NCBI GenBank assembly: GCA_902599805.1
Contig: CACKGP010000001.1
Span: forward strand, 147,191 to 211,190
Length of the DNA stretch: 64,000 nucleotides
From: an uncultured Pelagibacteraceae bacterium
Lineage (GTDB): Bacteria > Pseudomonadota > Alphaproteobacteria > Pelagibacterales > Pelagibacteraceae
Direction: 5' to 3'
The notes below the pieces were generated by a model. It searched no databases, was not told where the DNA came from, and saw only the letters and a list, made by a program, of their open reading frames with translations. Shown piece by piece: positions 18,055 to 28,116 of this stretch. Both the position numbers and the translations under genes were made by a program. Position 1 is the stretch's first letter, and each line of letters begins with the position of its first letter.

Positions 18055-20108
18055 CTTCCTATTTCACTGATTATATCTGCTTTATCATGAAGTTTTAATA
18101 AATTTTCAAACTTCTTAAAATTAAACTTTTCTATTTTTTTAACTTCTTTTTCTGCAAGTAAAAATAAATCCTTATGATGTAATGGATCTGCAAATTTAAA
18201 ATTTTTAATACCACTTTGTTGAAAACCCAAAATGTCACCAAAGCCACGTAATTGCAAATCTTTTTCAGCTATAACAAAACCATCATTGGTAGATCTTAAA
18301 ATTTTTAATCTCTCTCTTGCATTCTTGGATAGATTATTTTTGTACAGCAAAATACAAATCGATTCTGTATTTCCTCTTCCCACTCTTCCTCTTAATTGAT
18401 GAAGTTGAGATAATCCAAATTTATTCGAGTCTTCAATTATAATAGTGTTTGCACTTGGAAAATCTATACCCACTTCTATAACTGTAGTACTTACTAATAT
18501 TTTAATTTTTTTTGTAAGGAAATCTTGTAATACTTTATTTTTAATATTTTTATTAATTCCACCATGAATAAGACCAACTTGATTTGGAAAAAGCTTATTT
18601 ACTTGTTCGAATTTTTTTTTAGCAGATGTATAATTTAAATTACTAGAAATATCTATTAATGGACAAACCCAAAATATTTGTCTTTCTAAAGAAATTTCTT
18701 TTTTTAAAAGTGGTAAAATTTCATCAAGTTTTTTTTCAGGTTTAATTAAAGTAATAATTTTTTTTCTATATTTAGGCTTTTCATTTAAACGTGATATATC
18801 CATGTCTCCAAAAAATGATAACATCATAGTTCTTGGTATTGGAGTTGCAGAAATAAGAAGTAAATCACAATTTTTTCCTCCTTTTTTAGCCAGTTTAATT
18901 CTTTGATTAACACCAAATTTATGTTGTTCATCTATAATTACAAATCCCAAATTTAAAAATTTAATTTTATTTTGAAATAATGCATGTGTTCCAAATAATA
19001 AATTTATTTTTCCATTTTGAAGATCAGACAGAATATGCTTTTTTTTATTAAAATCTGTTTTACCTGTAAATAGTTCAATGTTTATATTCGAGTTTTTAAA
19101 AAGTCTAATTGCTAATTTATAATGCTGTTGTGCTAATATTTCAGTGGGAGCCATAAAGGCAACCTGATAATTTATTTCAATTATATTAGCAGCAGTAATT
19201 AAGGCTAGTATTGTTTTCCCTGAACCAACATCACCTTGTAACAATCTAAACATTCTTAGTTCAGAACCAATATCTTTATTAATTTCCATTAATATTTCTG
19301 ACTGTCCTTTAGTTAAATTATGACCAAAATTATCTAAAACAATTTTAGAAATTTTATTTTTACTTAAATACTTTATCTCTTTTTTTGTTCTTATTATTTT
19401 TCTTTGTGTAGAAAGATAAATAAGATTTGAAAATATTTCATCATACACAAGTCTTCTATAATCGTTTGAATTTAAGTCTTTCTTAGTGGATGGATTATGT
19501 AAATTTAGTAATACCTTTTGTAATTTACTAAAATTATTTTCTTTCAAAAAGTTATCAGAATACCATTCATCACTAGCATCAAAATCTTGAAGAACTCTAT
19601 AAATAATATTTCTATAAATCTTCTCATTTAAACCTTCTGTTAGAGAATATTTTGGAAAAACTTTTGTAATTTCCTTTTTTGATTTTAATTCTTTGATATA
19701 GGTAGGATTTGTAATTTGATAATTTTTTTTATAGTAATTAATTTTTCCGCTGACAATAACTTCTTTTTTTATAGGCAAAACTTTTTTTATATATCCTTCT
19801 TTAGTATTAAAAAAAATTAAGTTTATTTTACGATCGCTCTCAGAACAAATTACTTTATTAGGAAGATTTCTTATTCTAGGAAAATTATATTTCTCTACAA
19901 TAACTTGTATTGAACTTATTTTTCCTATTTCTAGATTCTGTAAGCTAGTAATTTTTGATCTATCAACAATCTCATATGGAAGGTCAAAAAGTATGTCCTT
20001 AACTTTTTCTATTTTTTTATTTTTTAAATATTTTTCAAGTCTTTTTCCAACTCCTTTTAATGCTGTAATATCCTCAAATAAAAAACTGTTTTTATTTATA
20101 TTTTTCAT
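18051..20108 (-). CDS. recG: ATP-dependent DNA helicase RecG
   Basis: Branch-migrating helicase that regresses stalled forks. The 685-residue product has an N-terminal wedge domain with Leu-Lys-Gly-Val-Gly, Walker A Gly-Asp-Val-Gly-Ser-Gly-Lys-Thr, the DExH box Asp-Glu-Gln-His-Lys-Phe-Gly, motif III Ser-Ala-Thr-Pro-Ile-Pro-Arg-Thr, and motif VI Leu-Arg-Gly-Arg-Val-Gly-Arg-Gly. Divergent from sdhE with a short 28-base gap. Confidence 0.95.
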   Translation of the reverse strand: MKNINKNSFLFEDITALKGVGKRLEKYLKNKKIEKVKDILFDLPYEIVDRSKITSLQNLEIGKISSIQVIVEKYNFPRIRNLPNKVICSESDRKINLIFFNTKEGYIKKVLPIKKEVIVSGKINYYKKNYQITNPTYIKELKSKKEITKVFPKYSLTEGLNEKIYRNIIYRVLQDFDASDEWYSDNFLKENNFSKLQKVLLNLHNPSTKKDLNSNDYRRLVYDEIFSNLIYLSTQRKIIRTKKEIKYLSKNKISKIVLDNFGHNLTKGQSEILMEINKDIGSELRMFRLLQGDVGSGKTILALITAANIIEINYQVAFMAPTEILAQQHYKLAIRLFKNSNINIELFTGKTDFNKKKHILSDLQNGKINLLFGTHALFQNKIKFLNLGFVIIDEQHKFGVNQRIKLAKKGGKNCDLLLISATPIPRTMMLSFFGDMDISRLNEKPKYRKKIITLIKPEKKLDEILPLLKKEISLERQIFWVCPLIDISSNLNYTSAKKKFEQVNKLFPNQVGLIHGGINKNIKNKVLQDFLTKKIKILVSTTVIEVGIDFPSANTIIIEDSNKFGLSQLHQLRGRVGRGNTESICILLYKNNLSKNARERLKILRSTNDGFVIAEKDLQLRGFGDILGFQQSGIKNFKFADPLHHKDLFLLAEKEVKKIEKFNFKKFENLLKLHDKADIISEIGS

Positions 20109-20136
20109 ATTATCTTATATTATATAATTATATAAA

Positions 20137-20487
<351 letters not shown>

Positions 20488-20589
20488 AAATCTAAACATC
20501 AAGATATTCTATATACATGAAAGAATAAAAGATTAAAGCAATACAATAATTTTATAGAATGTAAAAAAATATTGGAATATAAGCTAAAA

Positions 20590-21585
20590 ATGAAAATTTT
20601 AGCCATATTATTAAAATTTATAGTAATTTTTACCTTCACAAATCTCGAGGCCAACCAAGATTTTGATTTGTGGCTTTTGGAATTTAAAAAGACAGCTGTC
20701 AAAAATGGAATTTCACAAGAAACTGTAAATGATGTTATGAAAGATGCAAAGTTTTTATCTAAAGTAATTGAATACGATAGATACCAACCCGAGTTTTACG
20801 AAGATACCAAAACATATGTAAGGAAAAGAACTAGCCACGACAAAGTAAAAAAAGGTTTGTCATTGTACAAAAAAGAAAAAAAAATTATTAATAAAATTGA
20901 GGAAAAATTTTCAGTAGAAAAAGAATTACTTCTAGCTTTGATGGGTATTGAAACTAATTATGGAAAATATTTGGGAAAAATGGATATTATTTCATCGCTA
21001 TCAACTTTAAGTTTCGATAAAAGAAGAAAAGCTTTTTTTACTAATGAATTATTAATTTTATTAAAACTTATTGATGAAAAGATTATAAGTAAAAATATTC
21101 TATACGGTTCATGGGCTGGAGCTTTTGGTAATTTTCAGTTTATGCCATCGACAATTAAAAACTATGCGTTAGATTATAATAAAAACGCTAATATTGAACT
21201 TAAAGAAATTGAAGACTCATTTGCATCTGCCGCAAATTATATTAATAAAATTGGTTGGAAAAAAAATCAACCCTGTTTTTATAAAGTTGAACTTAAAGGA
21301 AATATTCCATTAAAATATTTAAATACTTCTGCTAAGAAGATTAAAAATAAAAAGAAATTAAAATTTTTTAAAAAATATTTGAAAAATGATCAAAACATGC
21401 CATTAAATGAAAATGTTATTACAGCAATTGTTACACCTGATAAGGATATTATTCCTGGATCAAATACTCTCAAACCTGCATACCTTGTATTTAGTAACTA
21501 TGAAAAGGTTTTGAAATGGAACAGGTCTTTGAGATTTGCTATTGCTGTGTGTACTCTAAAAAATAAGTTTAAAAATGAAATTTAA
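20590..21585 (+). CDS. Lytic murein transglycosylase (MltB family)
   Basis: A 331-residue family 103 lytic transglycosylase that cuts peptidoglycan glycan strands. The ATG at 20590 gives a clean signal peptide ending near Ala21; an in-frame ATG at 20572 adds six residues. The catalytic Glu is in Ala-Leu-Met-Gly-Ile-Glu-Thr-Asn-Tyr-Gly (Glu121), followed by Gly-Ser-Trp-Ala-Gly-Ala-Phe-Gly-Asn-Phe-Gln-Phe-Met-Pro-Ser. No lipobox is seen. It heads a cell-wall operon and overlaps the next gene by 11 bases. Confidence 0.92.
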   Translation: MKILAILLKFIVIFTFTNLEANQDFDLWLLEFKKTAVKNGISQETVNDVMKDAKFLSKVIEYDRYQPEFYEDTKTYVRKRTSHDKVKKGLSLYKKEKKIINKIEEKFSVEKELLLALMGIETNYGKYLGKMDIISSLSTLSFDKRRKAFFTNELLILLKLIDEKIISKNILYGSWAGAFGNFQFMPSTIKNYALDYNKNANIELKEIEDSFASAANYINKIGWKKNQPCFYKVELKGNIPLKYLNTSAKKIKNKKKLKFFKKYLKNDQNMPLNENVITAIVTPDKDIIPGSNTLKPAYLVFSNYEKVLKWNRSLRFAIAVCTLKNKFKNEI

Positions 21586-22312
21586 ATATTTTACCCTAAT
21601 TTTTTTATTATTATCCTGTACGAACCATTCTTTTGAAAAAAGCAATGTTTCTACTTCAAAAATATCAAAAGGTTTTGCATTAATATATAACGAAAGTGAT
21701 TTCGAAAATAAAATAATATCATCAAAGCTAAATTCTAATAATATTGAGGCGGCTCACAATAAATATAAAAAAAATACAATTATAATAATAACAAATCCTG
21801 AGAATAAAAAATCTGTACAATTATTAGTATCTAAAAAAGTAAACTATCCAGATTTTTTTAAAGTTTTAATTACTAAAGAATTATCAGAAAAATTAAATTT
21901 AAACCCAGATATGCCTTTTGTTGAAATTGAAAGGCGTATAAAAAATAAATCATTTATTGCAAAAAAAGCAGTTACTTACTCAGAAGAACAAAGCGTATTA
22001 ACCAAGGCGCCAGTAACAAAAGTAAAAATTAACAATATCTCTAAATCTTCAAATGATAAAACTCATAAAAAGTTGGATGTAAATTTTTCAATAATTATTG
22101 GAGAATTTTACTCTAAAAAATGGGCCTCTAGTCTGATTGAATTACTAATAAATGAGAATATAAAAGAAGAAGTTTTTTCTATAAAAAGCTTAGGCAAAAA
22201 TAATTATCAGTTAATTGCAGGACCTTATACTTCAATTAATACTTTAAAAAATGATTACTTTAAGCTAAATAAGTATGGTTTTGATAATCTTGATATAAAA
22301 AAAAATAAATGA
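21575..22312 (+). CDS. rlpA: RlpA-like lipoprotein with C-terminal SPOR domain
   Basis: A 245-residue lipoprotein with lipobox Leu-Leu-Ser-Cys (Cys15). The middle (about 30-135) has traces of the RlpA double-psi barrel, including Ile-Ile-Ile-Thr-Asn-Pro-Glu-Asn-Lys-Lys-Ser-Val and Leu-Ser-Glu-Lys-Leu-Asn-Leu. The last 80 residues look like a SPOR peptidoglycan-binding domain (Ile-Ile-Gly-Glu-Phe-Tyr...Leu-Ile-Ala-Gly-Pro-Tyr). The barrel is degenerate, so enzymatic activity on naked glycan strands is uncertain. The call relies partly on position between mltB and dac. Confidence 0.7.
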   Translation: MKFKYFTLIFLLLSCTNHSFEKSNVSTSKISKGFALIYNESDFENKIISSKLNSNNIEAAHNKYKKNTIIIITNPENKKSVQLLVSKKVNYPDFFKVLITKELSEKLNLNPDMPFVEIERRIKNKSFIAKKAVTYSEEQSVLTKAPVTKVKINNISKSSNDKTHKKLDVNFSIIIGEFYSKKWASSLIELLINENIKEEVFSIKSLGKNNYQLIAGPYTSINTLKNDYFKLNKYGFDNLDIKKNK

Positions 22313-23457
22313 AACAAAAAATTGCAATAATCTTCATATCGCTTTTATTTTTAACGAAGTTAAGTGCTGAGCCAAAAATACAAGCTCCCACAGCCATTCT
22401 TATGGATTATAATTCTGGAAAAATTTTATTTGAAAGAGATGCTGACCATCAAATTTATCCTGCTTCAATGACAAAAATTATGACCGCAATAATTGTTTTT
22501 GACCTTTTGAAACAAGAAAAAATAAAACTTTCAGACGAAGTTATCATATCCGAAAATGCTTGGAGAATGTCTAAAAGCGGTTATTCGTCGATGTTTATTA
22601 TGTTAAACGATAAAGTTTCAATTGAGGATTTGTTAAGAGGTATAATAGTAGTGTCTGGTAACGACGCTTGTGTTGCGTTAGCGGAAGGTATTGCTGGGAC
22701 AGAAACTGCATTTGCCGATATGATGAACGAAAAAGCAGAAGAAATTGGTCTTGTTAATACAAACTTTACAAATTCATCCGGTATTAATGATCCTGATAAT
22801 TATTCAACTGTTAGAGATATAGCGGTAATGTCAAAGTATCTTATCGAAAATTATCCAATTTATTATGAATACTTTAAAGAAACTGAATTTACATGGGATA
22901 GAACAGGTGGTGACCCAATTAAACAAGGAAACAGAAATCCACTTTTATATAAACGGATAGGTGCCGATGGTATTAAAACAGGCTATTTAGCCGTAGAGAA
23001 ATATTCTCTGGCAAGTTCAATTGTTGGTGAAAATCGAAGGTTAATTGCGGTTGGAAGTGGATTTGTTACTAAACAAGCGAGATCAGATGAATCAGCAAGA
23101 ATGTTTAGATGGGCGTTGAGAAATACAAATACATATGAAATAGCAAAAAAAGATGTCCCAAAATTTGAGTTTAAAACTTGGTTAGGTAAAGAAAATATTG
23201 TGGAAGGTTTATTAAAAGAAGATATTTATGTAACTATACAAAAAAAAGAAGTTAAAGATCTCAAAGTTAAACTAGAATATAACGGACCAATTAAAGCACC
23301 AATTAAAGAGGGCCAACAAATTGGAAATTTAATTTTAGAGTCACCAAATGAAGAAGTAAAAAAATTTCCTATTTATGCAAGCAAAAGCGTTAAAAAGGTA
23401 AATTTTTTTAAAAGTTTATTTTTATCTTTTAATTACATGATTTGGGGAGATGCATAA
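22309..23457 (+). CDS. dacC: D-alanyl-D-alanine carboxypeptidase (PBP5/6 type)
   Basis: Trims the terminal D-Ala from peptidoglycan stem peptides. The 382-residue product has a signal peptide cut near Ala20 and all three active-site motifs: Ser53-Met-Thr-Lys56, Ser116-Gly-Asn118 and Lys223-Thr-Gly225. A C-terminal beta domain and an amphipathic tail follow (about residues 290-382), as in the PBP5 family. It overlaps rlpA by 4 bases and tmk by 8, so all are probably one operon. Confidence 0.94.
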   Translation: MKQKIAIIFISLLFLTKLSAEPKIQAPTAILMDYNSGKILFERDADHQIYPASMTKIMTAIIVFDLLKQEKIKLSDEVIISENAWRMSKSGYSSMFIMLNDKVSIEDLLRGIIVVSGNDACVALAEGIAGTETAFADMMNEKAEEIGLVNTNFTNSSGINDPDNYSTVRDIAVMSKYLIENYPIYYEYFKETEFTWDRTGGDPIKQGNRNPLLYKRIGADGIKTGYLAVEKYSLASSIVGENRRLIAVGSGFVTKQARSDESARMFRWALRNTNTYEIAKKDVPKFEFKTWLGKENIVEGLLKEDIYVTIQKKEVKDLKVKLEYNGPIKAPIKEGQQIGNLILESPNEEVKKFPIYASKSVKKVNFFKSLFLSFNYMIWGDA

Positions 23458-24094
23458 GAGAAAATTTTTTTTTATTGTCTTTGAGGGTATCGAAGGATCA
23501 GGAAAATCCTACCAAAGTAAAAAATTATTTAAAAATATTAAAAAAAAAAATTATCCAGTTGTGCTTACTAGAGAACCTGGTGGTACAATTGGCGCAGAAA
23601 GAATAAGAAAAGTAATTTTAAAAGATTATTTTCATAAAAACAAGAGTGAGAAGTTTCATAAATATACAGACACATTATTGTATTTAGCGGCAAGAAATGA
23701 GCATATCCAAGATAAAATTCTAAAAGCTAAAAGAACTAAAAAAATCTTGATATGCGATAGATTTATTGATTCCACAATAGCTTATCAAGTTTATGGAAAA
23801 AAAGTTGAATTTGAACTTATTGAGAACATTCACAAATTTATACTTCAAAAAATTAAGCCTGACATTACTTTTCTTCTCACAGTAAAAGCTAACAAAGCAT
23901 CTAGCAGGCTTAATAAAAGAAAAACTAAAAATAGGTATGATAAATTTCCAAAAAATTTTTATCAAAATGCCCAAAAAGCTTTTATAAAATTAGCGAAAAA
24001 AAATAAAAAAAAATATTTTATTTTTGATAATTCGACTGATGATAAAGAACTCGAAAAAAAAATCTTAAATATTGTTTCGTCTAAATTAAAATAA
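23450..24094 (+). CDS. tmk: Thymidylate kinase
   Basis: Phosphorylates dTMP to dTDP. The 214-residue product has P-loop Glu-Gly-Ile-Glu-Gly-Ser-Gly-Lys-Ser, Thr-Arg-Glu-Pro-Gly-Gly, and the Asp-Arg-Phe-Ile-Asp-Ser-Thr-Ile-Ala-Tyr-Gln motif. Gene order with holB downstream is standard. Confidence 0.95.
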   Translation: MHKRKFFFIVFEGIEGSGKSYQSKKLFKNIKKKNYPVVLTREPGGTIGAERIRKVILKDYFHKNKSEKFHKYTDTLLYLAARNEHIQDKILKAKRTKKILICDRFIDSTIAYQVYGKKVEFELIENIHKFILQKIKPDITFLLTVKANKASSRLNKRKTKNRYDKFPKNFYQNAQKAFIKLAKKNKKKYFIFDNSTDDKELEKKILNIVSSKLK

Positions 24095-24095
24095 A

Positions 24096-25049
24096 GTGAA
24101 AAATATAACAAACAGTAATACTGAAATCGAAAAATCTAATAAATTAATTGGATATGATGATTTATTTATTAAATTTGAAAAATTTTATTTAAATAAAAGA
24201 CTCCCAAAAGTTATATTGCTATCAGGAGACAAAGGAATAGGTAAATCAACTTTTATTTTTCATTTTATTAATTACATTTTATCAATGAATTCTAAAATTC
24301 CTTACGACAAAGATAGCTATTCAATTAATTTAAATAACGAAACTTATAAAAAAATTATAGTTAATGTTGAACAAAATTTTAATTTTTTAAAATGTGAAAA
24401 ACCAAATACAATTTCTATAGAGGATATTCGTCATCTGAAGACAAAATTATCAAAAACCCCACTTGTTAATACCTCAAGATTCACTATTATAGACGATATT
24501 GAGTTAATTAATTTAAACTCTGCCAACGCTCTTTTAAAATTAATTGAAGAACCCTCACATTATGATTACTTCTTTTTGATAAATAACAAATGTAATAAGG
24601 TAATTGAAACATTAATTTCACGATCTCTGGAATTTAAGGTTTTTTTGTCTTCTGAGCAAAAAAAACTAATTTTTAACCATCTAAAACTACATTTTGAAAT
24701 TGAAGAGAATTTTACACATAATTACATACAATATACATCACCTGGTAATTTAATTAAATTTGATCCTATTATAAAAGAACTTGAAATCACTTCTTTAAAT
24801 GAATTCGACAAAGTATCTTTTGAAATTATAAAAACGTTTAATAAAACTAAAAAAGATATTTATATTAATTTTTTATTATTTCTTGTAGATATAAAGTTTT
24901 TAGAATTATCTAAAAAAAATAAAAACCATATTTATATTGCAGATATTAAAAATAAAATAAATAGTTTATTAATTCGATATTATAAGTTTAACTTAAATAA
25001 TATTAATGTTTACAACCAATTTAGAAATTATTTAAATTATGTCAGGTAA
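24096..25049 (+). CDS. holB: DNA polymerase III delta-prime subunit
   Basis: A clamp-loader subunit of 317 residues, starting at GTG 24096. Visible features are a P-loop Ser-Gly-Asp-Lys-Gly-Ile-Gly-Lys-Ser-Thr, Ile-Asp-Asp-Ile-Glu, and the family-typical Ser-Ala-Asn-Ala-Leu-Leu-Lys-Leu-Ile-Glu-Glu-Pro followed by an arginine-finger segment Leu-Ile-Ser-Arg-Ser. The zinc-binding cysteines of longer homologues are not obvious. It overlaps metG by 11 bases. Confidence 0.88.
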   Translation: MKNITNSNTEIEKSNKLIGYDDLFIKFEKFYLNKRLPKVILLSGDKGIGKSTFIFHFINYILSMNSKIPYDKDSYSINLNNETYKKIIVNVEQNFNFLKCEKPNTISIEDIRHLKTKLSKTPLVNTSRFTIIDDIELINLNSANALLKLIEEPSHYDYFFLINNKCNKVIETLISRSLEFKVFLSSEQKKLIFNHLKLHFEIEENFTHNYIQYTSPGNLIKFDPIIKELEITSLNEFDKVSFEIIKTFNKTKKDIYINFLLFLVDIKFLELSKKNKNHIYIADIKNKINSLLIRYYKFNLNNINVYNQFRNYLNYVR

Positions 25050-26583
25050 AAATTTTTATATTACAACTCCAATATATTATCCATCTGGTAAACCTCATAT
25101 GGGTCATGCATATTCAAGTATTATTGCTGATATATTTGCGAGGTTTAAAAGATTAGAAAATTATAATGTAAGATTTTTAACCGGTACTGACGAGCACGGT
25201 TTAAAAATTCAAAGGGAAGCAGAAAAAAATTCTAAACAACCTAAAGCTTTTTGTGATGAGTTATCCCTCAAATTTAAAAGTCTAAGCAAAACACTTAATC
25301 TTTCTAATAATGATTTTATTAGAACTACAGAAAAAAGACATCATAAAGCAGTCAATGAAATCTGGAATAGATTAGTAAAATCTAATGATATTTATTTATC
25401 AAAATATAGCGGCTGGTATTCAGTTTCAGATGAAGCATATTATGACAGTGATGAAATTGAATCAAAAAATAACATTAAAGTTGCAAAAGTTTCTGGATCA
25501 AGAGTGGAGTGGGTTGAAGAAGAGTCTTTTTTTTTTAAATTATCTTCCTGGGAAAAAAAATTGCTTGATTTCTATCAATCAAATCCCAATTTTATTCTTC
25601 CAAAATCACGTAGAAATGAAGTCGTTGAATTTGTAAAAGGTGGTTTAAAAGATTTGTCTGTAAGCAGAACATCTTTTTCATGGGGTATACCTGTACCTAA
25701 AAATAATAAACATATTATTTATGTTTGGCTTGATGCTTTGACAAATTATTTGAGTTCTTTGGATTTTCCAGATCAAAATGATATAAAATATAAAAATTTT
25801 TGGCCGGCTGACGTTCATATTATTGGAAAAGATATCTTACGTTTTCATGCAATTTATTGGCCTGCATTTTTAATGGCTGCTAAACTACCTTTACCTAAAA
25901 GAGTTTATGGCCACGGATGGATTTTATCGGATGAAAAAAAAATGTCTAAATCTCTTGGAAATATTCTAGATCCTTTAGAAATAATAAATGAATATGGAAT
26001 AGATCCTTTAAGATATTATTTAGTTAAGGAGGTTTCCCTAGGAAACGACGGAAGTATTTCTTTAAAAAGTTTACATGATTGTATTAATAATGATTTGGCA
26101 AACAATTATGGTAATTTATGCCAAAGAGTATTTTCATTTGTTGAAAAAAATTGTGATTCAAAAATTCCAAATTTTACAAATCTTTTAAAAGAAGATGAAA
26201 TTATTACTAAAAATCTTATAGAGAAAATTCCTGATTTACAAAATTTAATGAATAAACAAGATTTAAACCAATATATTAAAGAAGTAATAAATTTTTCTTT
26301 CAGTGCTAATAAATATTTTAATGATCTAAAGCCATGGGACTTGAAAAAAGTTAATATAGAGAGGATGAATGCAGTTATTTATACAGTTCTGAATCAAATA
26401 AAATCTATTAGTATTCTATTATATCCAATAATACCTGATTCAACTCACAAAGTATTAGACTGTCTTGGCGTACCAAAGAATGAGTTTAATCTTGATTGTC
26501 TATTAAATTTAAAATATTTAAAAACGGATTTAAGTATTAAAAAACCCGGTATCTTGTTTAAGAAAATTGAAAATGATAATTGA
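25039..26583 (+). CDS. metG: Methionyl-tRNA synthetase
   Basis: Class I synthetase of 514 residues. The HIGH motif reads His-Met-Gly-His in Pro-Ser-Gly-Lys-Pro-His-Met-Gly-His, and the KMSKS loop is Lys-Lys-Met-Ser-Lys-Ser-Leu-Gly-Asn. It is the short form without a C-terminal tRNA-binding domain, as in many alphaproteobacteria. It overlaps the tatD gene by 11-17 bases. Confidence 0.96.
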   Translation: MSGKNFYITTPIYYPSGKPHMGHAYSSIIADIFARFKRLENYNVRFLTGTDEHGLKIQREAEKNSKQPKAFCDELSLKFKSLSKTLNLSNNDFIRTTEKRHHKAVNEIWNRLVKSNDIYLSKYSGWYSVSDEAYYDSDEIESKNNIKVAKVSGSRVEWVEEESFFFKLSSWEKKLLDFYQSNPNFILPKSRRNEVVEFVKGGLKDLSVSRTSFSWGIPVPKNNKHIIYVWLDALTNYLSSLDFPDQNDIKYKNFWPADVHIIGKDILRFHAIYWPAFLMAAKLPLPKRVYGHGWILSDEKKMSKSLGNILDPLEIINEYGIDPLRYYLVKEVSLGNDGSISLKSLHDCINNDLANNYGNLCQRVFSFVEKNCDSKIPNFTNLLKEDEIITKNLIEKIPDLQNLMNKQDLNQYIKEVINFSFSANKYFNDLKPWDLKKVNIERMNAVIYTVLNQIKSISILLYPIIPDSTHKVLDCLGVPKNEFNLDCLLNLKYLKTDLSIKKPGILFKKIENDN

Positions 26584-27349
26584 TTCACATTGCCATTTAG
26601 ACTATCAGCCACTTTTTAATAATTTAAAAAATGTTATTGAAAGAGCAAATAACAATGGAGTAAAATATTTCTTAACTATTTCTACTACTGATCAAAGTTT
26701 CAAAAATATTTTAAATATATTGAAAAACTATAGTAATATTTTTGGTTCTTACGGTATACATCCTCATGAGGCTAAAAATTATGAAGATTTGAAGGTTGAA
26801 AAGATAATAGAAAATCTAAGCTTAAACAAAAATTTAATAGGTGTTGGAGAGACTGGTCTAGATTTTTATTATAATCATTCAGACAAGAATATTCAAAAAG
26901 AATGCTTCATCAAACATATTCACGCTAGCCAACAAACATCAAAAACATTAATTGTGCATTCAAGATCTGCTGATAATGAAATGTTTGATATTTTATCTAG
27001 CGAGTTTAAAAATAAAAGTTTTAACATTCTAATGCACTGCTTTACAGGTAATAAAGATTTTGCACATAAACTTTTGAATCTAAATTGTTATTTTTCAGCA
27101 AGTGGAATTATAACATTTAAAAAAAGTAATGACTTAGCAAATACATTTAAATCTATTCCTAATAATAGAATACTTATAGAAACAGACTCTCCTTATTTGT
27201 CACCAGAACCTTTGCGTGGTAAGACAAATGAACCTGGAAATTTAAAATATACATTAAAATTCTTAGCAAATTTAAAAAATGAGACAGAGGAAAACTTTTC
27301 CATGATTACATCCAATAATTTTATAAAATTATTTAATATAAATATTTGA
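26573..27349 (+). CDS. tatD: TatD-family metal-dependent deoxyribonuclease
   Basis: About 258 residues. Metal ligands are in Asp-Ser-His-Cys-His-Leu-Asp at the N-terminus, Gly-Glu-Thr-Gly-Leu-Asp-Phe-Tyr, Val-His-Ser-Arg, Met-His-Cys-Phe-Thr-Gly and Glu-Thr-Asp-Ser-Pro-Tyr-Leu. The start could be the ATG at 26567 or 26573; the second gives the normal N-terminus. This is the YcfH-type gene that follows metG or holB in many genomes. Confidence 0.93.
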   Translation: MIIDSHCHLDYQPLFNNLKNVIERANNNGVKYFLTISTTDQSFKNILNILKNYSNIFGSYGIHPHEAKNYEDLKVEKIIENLSLNKNLIGVGETGLDFYYNHSDKNIQKECFIKHIHASQQTSKTLIVHSRSADNEMFDILSSEFKNKSFNILMHCFTGNKDFAHKLLNLNCYFSASGIITFKKSNDLANTFKSIPNNRILIETDSPYLSPEPLRGKTNEPGNLKYTLKFLANLKNETEENFSMITSNNFIKLFNINI

Positions 27350-27350
27350 A

Positions 27351-28115
27351 ATGGAATTAATTATTTTAGGTTGCGGAAGTTCATTGGGCTCACCTTGGAT
27401 TAATAACTACTGGGGAAATTGTGATAAAAAAAACAAACTAAATATACGCACAAGATGTTCTGCTTTTATCAAAAAAGGTAATTTATCAGTTTTAATTGAT
27501 ACATCTCCAGATATTAAAGAGCAATTTATTAAAAATAAAATAAACGATGTTGATTGTGTTCTTTACACACACGAACATTCAGATCAGACAAGTGGTATAT
27601 TTGAATTGAGACCTTTTTTTTGGAAGTATAAAAAAAGGATTGATATTTATGCAGACGCAAGAACGTTAAAGGCGTTAAAAAAAAAGTATGATTTCTGTTT
27701 TTACGGTGGTCAAGGATATATTCCAATAATGAAACCTAATTTAATCAAGAAGAAACAAATGATTAAGAAAGGCAAAAATAGAATATCTTTTGATACATTT
27801 AAAGTTGAACATGGACAAATTACTTCGACAGCTTATGTTTTTAACAAAACAGCCTACCTTAGTGATTGTAGTAATATTAAGCCTTCAGATTTAAATAATC
27901 TAAAAAAATTAAATTATTTAATAATAGATTGCCTTAAATTTAAAAGACATCCTGGACATTTTAATCTAGAAACTAGTATAAGAATAAGCACTTTTTTAAA
28001 GCCTAAAAAAACAATTTTAACTAACCTTCATACAGAACTAGATTATAATTTTTTAAAAAAAAATCTTCCAAAAAATATCCTGCCTGCTTATGACGGTATG
28101 AAATTAAAAATCTAG
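27351..28115 (+). CDS. PhnP-like metallo-beta-lactamase-fold hydrolase
   Basis: A 254-residue MBL-fold enzyme related to PhnP phosphodiesterases. It opens with Leu-Gly-Cys-Gly-Ser-Ser-Leu-Gly-Ser-Pro, has Arg-Cys-Ser-Ala and Val-Leu-Ile-Asp-Thr-Ser-Pro-Asp, and a metal motif Thr-His-Glu-His-Ser-Asp-Gln. The last position is Gln where canonical enzymes have His (HxHxDH), which could change metal binding. Asp-Cys and Thr-Asn-Leu-His supply later ligands. It closes the mltB-tatD operon. Confidence 0.87.
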   Translation: MELIILGCGSSLGSPWINNYWGNCDKKNKLNIRTRCSAFIKKGNLSVLIDTSPDIKEQFIKNKINDVDCVLYTHEHSDQTSGIFELRPFFWKYKKRIDIYADARTLKALKKKYDFCFYGGQGYIPIMKPNLIKKKQMIKKGKNRISFDTFKVEHGQITSTAYVFNKTAYLSDCSNIKPSDLNNLKKLNYLIIDCLKFKRHPGHFNLETSIRISTFLKPKKTILTNLHTELDYNFLKKNLPKNILPAYDGMKLKI

Positions 28116-28116
28116 T

